A DNA stretch of 9,133 nucleotides, taken from an uncultured Campylobacter sp. GTDB lineage: Bacteria > Campylobacterota > Campylobacteria > Campylobacterales > Campylobacteraceae. The notes beneath the pieces are model-generated. The model did no database searches and had not been told where the DNA came from. It saw nothing but the letters and a program-made list of their open reading frames with translations. Below are positions 6,628 through 9,133 of the stretch, piece after piece. The DNA lies in the NCBI GenBank assembly GCA_937896205.1, contig CALBNA010000022.1, forward strand, positions 1-9,133, given 5' to 3'. How positions within the stretch are numbered: the stretch's first letter is position 1; every line of letters begins with the position of its first letter. Both the position numbers and the translations under genes were made by a program.

Positions 6628-7286
6628 TTTATTTTACCTCCGATTTGCATTTCGGACATAGCAATATCATGAAATTTCATCCGTGCTTTAGGCCTTTTTC
6701 TAGCGTAGAGGCGATGGATAGCGCGCTCATTCGCCTTTGGAACGAGAGGGTAAATCCATGCGACACGGTCTATAACATAGGTGATATTAGCTTTCACAAG
6801 GATATGGAGACCAATATATCCATCTTTAGCAAGCTAAACGGCAAGCACGTCCTAGTGCTAGGCAATCATGATGAAGCGATAAAAAAGCATAAAGACGAGC
6901 TGCTAGCTATGAAAAAGCAAGACGGCAACGCGCTGTTTGATGAAATTTGCGAATACAAAGAGATAACAGTACATCGCGAACAGGATAAATTTCGACTCGT
7001 ACTCTTTCACTATCCGATATCCGAATGGAATAGGGGTCACTACGGCTCTATCCATCTCTACGGCCATATCCACGCAAATATCGCAAATATAAAAGGCAAG
7101 GCGCTAAACGCCAGCTACGACCTGCACGGCAAGATTTTGAGCTTTGAGGAAATTTACGATTTCGTTAAAGACCTGCCGCCGTTTGAACATAGCAAACATA
7201 GGATGTTTAGCGAAGAAGATAGCATGGAAAGTAGAAGCGTAAGGATAAGAGAGGTTTTAGAAAAGCTAAATTTTGACTGGCCTTAG
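6624..7286 (+). CDS. Calcineurin-like metallophosphoesterase (SDLHFGH group)
   Basis: A 220-residue metallophosphoesterase of the group starting SDLHFGH, common in phages and scattered through bacteria and different from the PPP enzyme encoded just before it. Metal ligands: Asp7 and His9 in TSDLHFGHSN, Asp54 in NIGDIS (51-56), Asn81-His82 in LGNHDE, His129 in LFHYPISEW (127-135), and His148/His150 in LYGHIHAN. The HYP-x-x-x-W and GHIH features are characteristic of this group. The C-terminal 40 residues (from about 180) are charged and not recognised. Substrates of these proteins are mostly unknown; nucleotide or nucleic-acid phosphoesters are plausible. The start overlaps the upstream stop (ATGA, 6624-6627) with ribosome site AGGGAG at 6613-6618 inside the upstream gene. 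It ends just before a strong terminator-like repeat. Confidence 0.87.
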   Translation: MIYFTSDLHFGHSNIMKFHPCFRPFSSVEAMDSALIRLWNERVNPCDTVYNIGDISFHKDMETNISIFSKLNGKHVLVLGNHDEAIKKHKDELLAMKKQDGNALFDEICEYKEITVHREQDKFRLVLFHYPISEWNRGHYGSIHLYGHIHANIANIKGKALNASYDLHGKILSFEEIYDFVKDLPPFEHSKHRMFSEEDSMESRSVRIREVLEKLNFDWP

Positions 7287-7295
7287 TCAAATTTG

Positions 7296-7315
7296 CGCTT
7301 TGGATTTACAAAGCG
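7296..7315 (+). terminator. Small hairpin after the phosphoesterase gene
   Basis: CGCTTTG (7296-7302) and CAAAGCG (7309-7315) form a perfect 7-bp stem with loop GATTTA, 10 bases after the stop codon. The next bases are AATTTGGG, so there is only a short T-run. It stands directly before the stronger repeat at 7316-7351 and may form part of a compound terminator. Confidence 0.5.
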
Positions 7316-7351
7316 AATTTGGGCTTCAAATCTTAAATTTGAGCCCAAATT
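7316..7351. terminator. Strong inverted repeat between convergent genes, bidirectional terminator
   Basis: The arms AATTTGGGCTTCAAAT (7316-7331) and ATTTGAGCCCAAATT (7337-7351) pair over 15 bp with one bulged T and a 5-base loop (CTTAA). It lies between the phosphoesterase stop at 7286 and the uppP stop at 7361, the natural place for a shared terminator. Each arm ends in an A/T-rich run, giving short U-stretches in both directions rather than a classic long one. Confidence 0.7.
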
Positions 7352-7360
7352 TAGCTATTT

Positions 7361-8155
7361 TCATAAAAACATCACAAACAAAAACACGCCCAAAATCATG
7401 CGGTAAATCACGAACGGTAGCATGCTCACGCGCGCGATCAGCGCCATAAACAGCCGCACGCAAAGATACGCGCTAAGGCCGCTAACCGCTGCGCCGATAG
7501 CAAGGTCGCTCCAAGGCAGCGCGTCCGGGGTTTTTATCAGCTTTACCGCCTCGAGTCCGCCTGCTAGCACGATAACCGGGATCGAGAGCAAAAACGAGAA
7601 ATTCGCGCTTGCGCTGTGGCTAAAGCCAAGCATCAGCGCTGCCGTCATCGTCACGCCCGAGCGCGAAACGCCGGGTATCAGCGCGATTGCCTGCGCTAAA
7701 CCCACGATGAGAGCGAGCTTGATCGTCATTTCGTATTCGGTTTTTAGGCCTGATTTTTTATCCGCGACATAGAGCGCGATACCAAAGATTATCGTCATCG
7801 CCGCGATCACAAGCCCGTTTCTAGCGTACTGCTCGATGGCGTCGTTAAACGCCAGGCCAAAAAGCCCCACCGGCACGGTTGCAAAGCCGACCGACCATAC
7901 GAGCGTGCTGTCGCCGACCTTCTCGCGCCGTGCGATAGACGCGAAAAAATCGCGCACGAGCCCAGTAAGTCTGTCTTTAAAATAAAAAAGTATCGCCGCG
8001 AGCGTACCAACGTGAACGGCGACGTCAAAGGCAAGCCCCTGATCCGCCCATCCAAGCAGCTTTGGTACGAGTACGAGATGAGCCGAGCTAGAGATCGGTA
8101 AAAACTCGCTGATGCCCTGAACTAGAGCTAAAACGATAATATGCGAAAGCTCCAT
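7361..8155 (-). CDS. uppP: Undecaprenyl-diphosphate phosphatase UppP (BacA)
   Basis: A 264-residue integral membrane enzyme that dephosphorylates undecaprenyl diphosphate to the monophosphate carrier reused in peptidoglycan and other envelope glycan synthesis; overproduction in other bacteria gives bacitracin resistance. The first conserved region LVQGISEFLPISSSAHLVL (residues 11-29) contains the [EQ]xxxE metal/catalytic pair Gln13 and Glu17 and the SSSxH serine cluster. The second, PGVSRSG (161-167), includes the catalytic Arg165. Between and after are about eight hydrophobic helices; length is close to the 273 residues of the E. coli protein. Start: ATG at 8153-8155, with ribosome site AAGG (8162-8165) 6 bases upstream. 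It converges on the phosphoesterase pair and has a 558-bp gap upstream, so it is probably a single-gene unit. Confidence 0.96.
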   Translation of the reverse strand: MELSHIIVLALVQGISEFLPISSSAHLVLVPKLLGWADQGLAFDVAVHVGTLAAILFYFKDRLTGLVRDFFASIARREKVGDSTLVWSVGFATVPVGLFGLAFNDAIEQYARNGLVIAAMTIIFGIALYVADKKSGLKTEYEMTIKLALIVGLAQAIALIPGVSRSGVTMTAALMLGFSHSASANFSFLLSIPVIVLAGGLEAVKLIKTPDALPWSDLAIGAAVSGLSAYLCVRLFMALIARVSMLPFVIYRMILGVFLFVMFL

Positions 8156-8383
8156 TTTATACCTTGATTATAAAATTTTAGTCGTTTTACGCAAATTTGG
8201 CGGCAGATTTGAGATTTTTCGCCACAGTTTTAAAAGTCGTAAAGACGCGATTTTAGCAGAAAAATCATAAAATTTACTCAAATTTTAAGGCAAACGGGCG
8301 GGATAAATTTACGTATCGGTGCGGACGAGCGACGGCGCGGTATCAAGAGCGAGAAGCGGCAATAAATACAAAAAGCCGAGTTG

Positions 8384-8446
8384 GGCGTGAACGCTACCAG
8401 ACACTCCCGCTCCTTGCGGCGCAAAGTAGCGTATTTTAATCACGCC
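8384..8446. repeat. Nested inverted repeat, candidate structured RNA or REP-like element
   Basis: Three stems nest in one another. The outer is GGCGTGA (8384-8390) with TCACGCC (8440-8446), the middle is ACGCTAC (8391-8397) with GTAGCGT (8426-8432), and the inner is CCGC (8407-8410) with GCGG (8416-8419). Outer and middle stems are directly stacked on the left arm; the right arm has a 7-base insert ATTTTAA. On the minus strand the apical loop reads AAGGA, which would expose a Shine-Dalgarno- or CsrA-like sequence; on the plus strand it is TCCTT. Function and family are unknown. Confidence 0.55.
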
Positions 8447-8508
8447 TTAAATTTTAGATAGACCGCAAATTTACGCGAAATGGCCGTAAATACGAGCCTT
8501 AAGAGACT

Positions 8509-8554
8509 AGCGCTTACACGAGCAGTTTTTTTTTGGGGGGGAGGGGTAAGCGCT
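8509..8554. repeat. 9-bp inverted repeat enclosing a T9G7 tract
   Basis: AGCGCTTAC (8509-8517) and GTAAGCGCT (8546-8554) are perfect reverse complements separated by 28 bases that contain nine T (8526-8534), seven G (8535-8541), an A and a further G-run. Long G-tracts are the usual sites of slipped-strand phase variation in Campylobacter; seven G is at the low end of that range. Confidence 0.6.
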
Positions 8555-8713
8555 TGGTTTTAAATTTGAGGGTTTTAGAGGAATTCTGGCAACAAAATCT
8601 CGCAAGCGGCATGCTCGCTTAACCGCCCTAGCTTCCGAATAAATTTGTGCTAGACCGCATAAATATTCTTTCACGGCTGCCTAAAATTTAAAAAATAGCA
8701 CACCTCGGATTAA

Positions 8714-9133
8714 TTACTCGCTAAAATCAGCCAAAACCTCATCCGTGCTTTTAACGTCGGCAAAGATCCCGCTCATAGCCGCCATAAACGCCTTGTGCAC
8801 GAGCGCAGCGGGCAAATTTTCGCCGTTAAAGCTCATATCCTTAGTCGCGCACGCATCGTGAGCCAAAACCACTTTAAACCCCTTCTCCATCGCGCTTCTC
8901 ACGGTAGTATCGATACACATATGACTCATCGACCCGCAGACCAAAATTCGCTCCGCGCCGAGTGCCTTTAACCGCTCGTTTAGCTCGGTACCTAAAAAGC
9001 TATCCGGAGCGTGTTTAACGATGACGGGTTCGTGCGGTAGCGGGGCGACTAGCTCGTAAATCTGCGCGCCGCGCGTGTTAGGCAAGAAAAACGTCGCTCC
9101 CGCGCTGGTCGCAATGTGCTGAACGTGAAAAAC
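8714..9133 (-). CDS. Isochorismatase-like cysteine hydrolase, N-terminus outside window
   Basis: The frame is open to the window end, so the true start lies beyond 9133; 139 residues are visible. They begin VFHVQHIATSAGATFFLPN, a typical isochorismatase-family strand ending in the HVQH motif. VIVKHAPDSFLGT (visible residues 37-49) carries the catalytic lysine (codon 9014-9016), and CGSMSHMCIDTT (66-77) carries the catalytic cysteine (codon 8915-8917). AHDACATKDMSF (91-102) and the HKAFMAAMSGIFADV helix close the fold. The third triad member, an N-terminal aspartate, is not in the window. The family hydrolyses C-N or ester bonds in small molecules (nicotinamidase, isochorismatase and many uncharacterised members); substrate here is unknown. 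A TTG at 9083-9085 is inside the conserved domain and should not be taken as the start. Confidence 0.88.
   Translation of the reverse strand, partial: VFHVQHIATSAGATFFLPNTRGAQIYELVAPLPHEPVIVKHAPDSFLGTELNERLKALGAERILVCGSMSHMCIDTTVRSAMEKGFKVVLAHDACATKDMSFNGENLPAALVHKAFMAAMSGIFADVKSTDEVLADFSE

Larger units (their letters stand above)
8156..8713. other. 558-bp gap without a recognised gene
   Basis: No open frame of gene-like length with a ribosome site is seen on either strand. The gap holds the uppP leader (8156 to about 8200), a nested inverted repeat at 8384-8446, a T9G7 tract at 8526-8541 inside a 9-bp inverted repeat (8509-8554), and a 7-bp inverted repeat TGTGCTA (8646-8652) / TAGCACA (8696-8702). 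Short open stretches such as 8319-8390 and 8480-8563 are described separately. It could be a decayed gene region, repeat elements or a small RNA locus. Confidence 0.6.

Noticed and set aside
5792..7360. Genomic island inserted at tRNA-Ser
   Set aside because: No duplicate of the tRNA 3' end is seen downstream before uppP, and there is no integrase.
8167..8172. Minus-strand TATAAT just upstream of uppP as its promoter
   Set aside because: A start about 7 bases downstream would fall after the ribosome site AAGG (8162-8165), so this box is too close to serve the annotated start.
8319..8390. GTG frame of 23 codons on the plus strand
   Set aside because: Very short, no ribosome site and its end runs into the nested inverted repeat; no evidence that it is translated.
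8526..8546. G-quadruplex in the G-rich tract
   Set aside because: G7-A-G4 gives at most three separate runs of three G; a fourth run is missing nearby.

Overview
The window looks like a contig end from a Campylobacter, most like the relatively GC-rich oral group (C. rectus, C. showae, C. curvus, C. concisus). This rests on protein style, T/A-rich -10 boxes without clear -35 boxes, mid-range GC by eye, and the extreme frequency of the word AAATTT, often CAAATTTG, inside and between genes. Genus is inference; no database was consulted. The first 44 bases are not genomic: they are the end of the Illumina P5 primer, an 8-base i5 index and the full Nextera read-1 adapter, so genomic DNA starts at 45.

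Layout. 216-638 (+) is a small RDD-family membrane protein. 866-2410 (+) is a 514-residue P-loop ATPase of the VirD4/TraG (HerA/FtsK) type with no membrane anchor and no conjugation neighbours. 2580-3049 (+) holds a small two-helix membrane protein whose reading frame breaks at a T5 run near 2906-2910; the remaining 40-odd residues continue in another frame. 3240-3851 (-) is an unrecognised N-terminally anchored protein, downstream of thiD (3909-4646, -), a kinase of thiamine biosynthesis. Divergent from thiD, with -10 boxes for both directions in the 141-bp gap, is an LCMT/TcmP-type SAM methyltransferase (4788-5618, +). A complete tRNA-Ser(GGA) at 5792-5880 (+) is followed, without a visible terminator, by two overlapping metallophosphoesterase genes of different subfamilies (5938-6627 and 6624-7286, +). 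A strong bidirectional terminator-like inverted repeat (7316-7351) separates these from uppP (7361-8155, -), the undecaprenyl-diphosphate phosphatase. After 558 bp without a recognised gene comes an isochorismatase-like cysteine hydrolase (8714 to beyond 9133, -), cut by the window end.

The genes look like ordinary chromosomal housekeeping and accessory genes in short transcription units, not one pathway. The parts most worth a second look are the 8156-8713 gap, which has a nested inverted repeat resembling a structured RNA or REP-like element and a T9G7 tract framed by a 9-bp inverted repeat, the broken gene at 2580-3049, the lone VirD4-like ATPase, the coupled phosphatase pair and the adapter contamination. 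I did not find convincing evidence for a new defence or mobile system.
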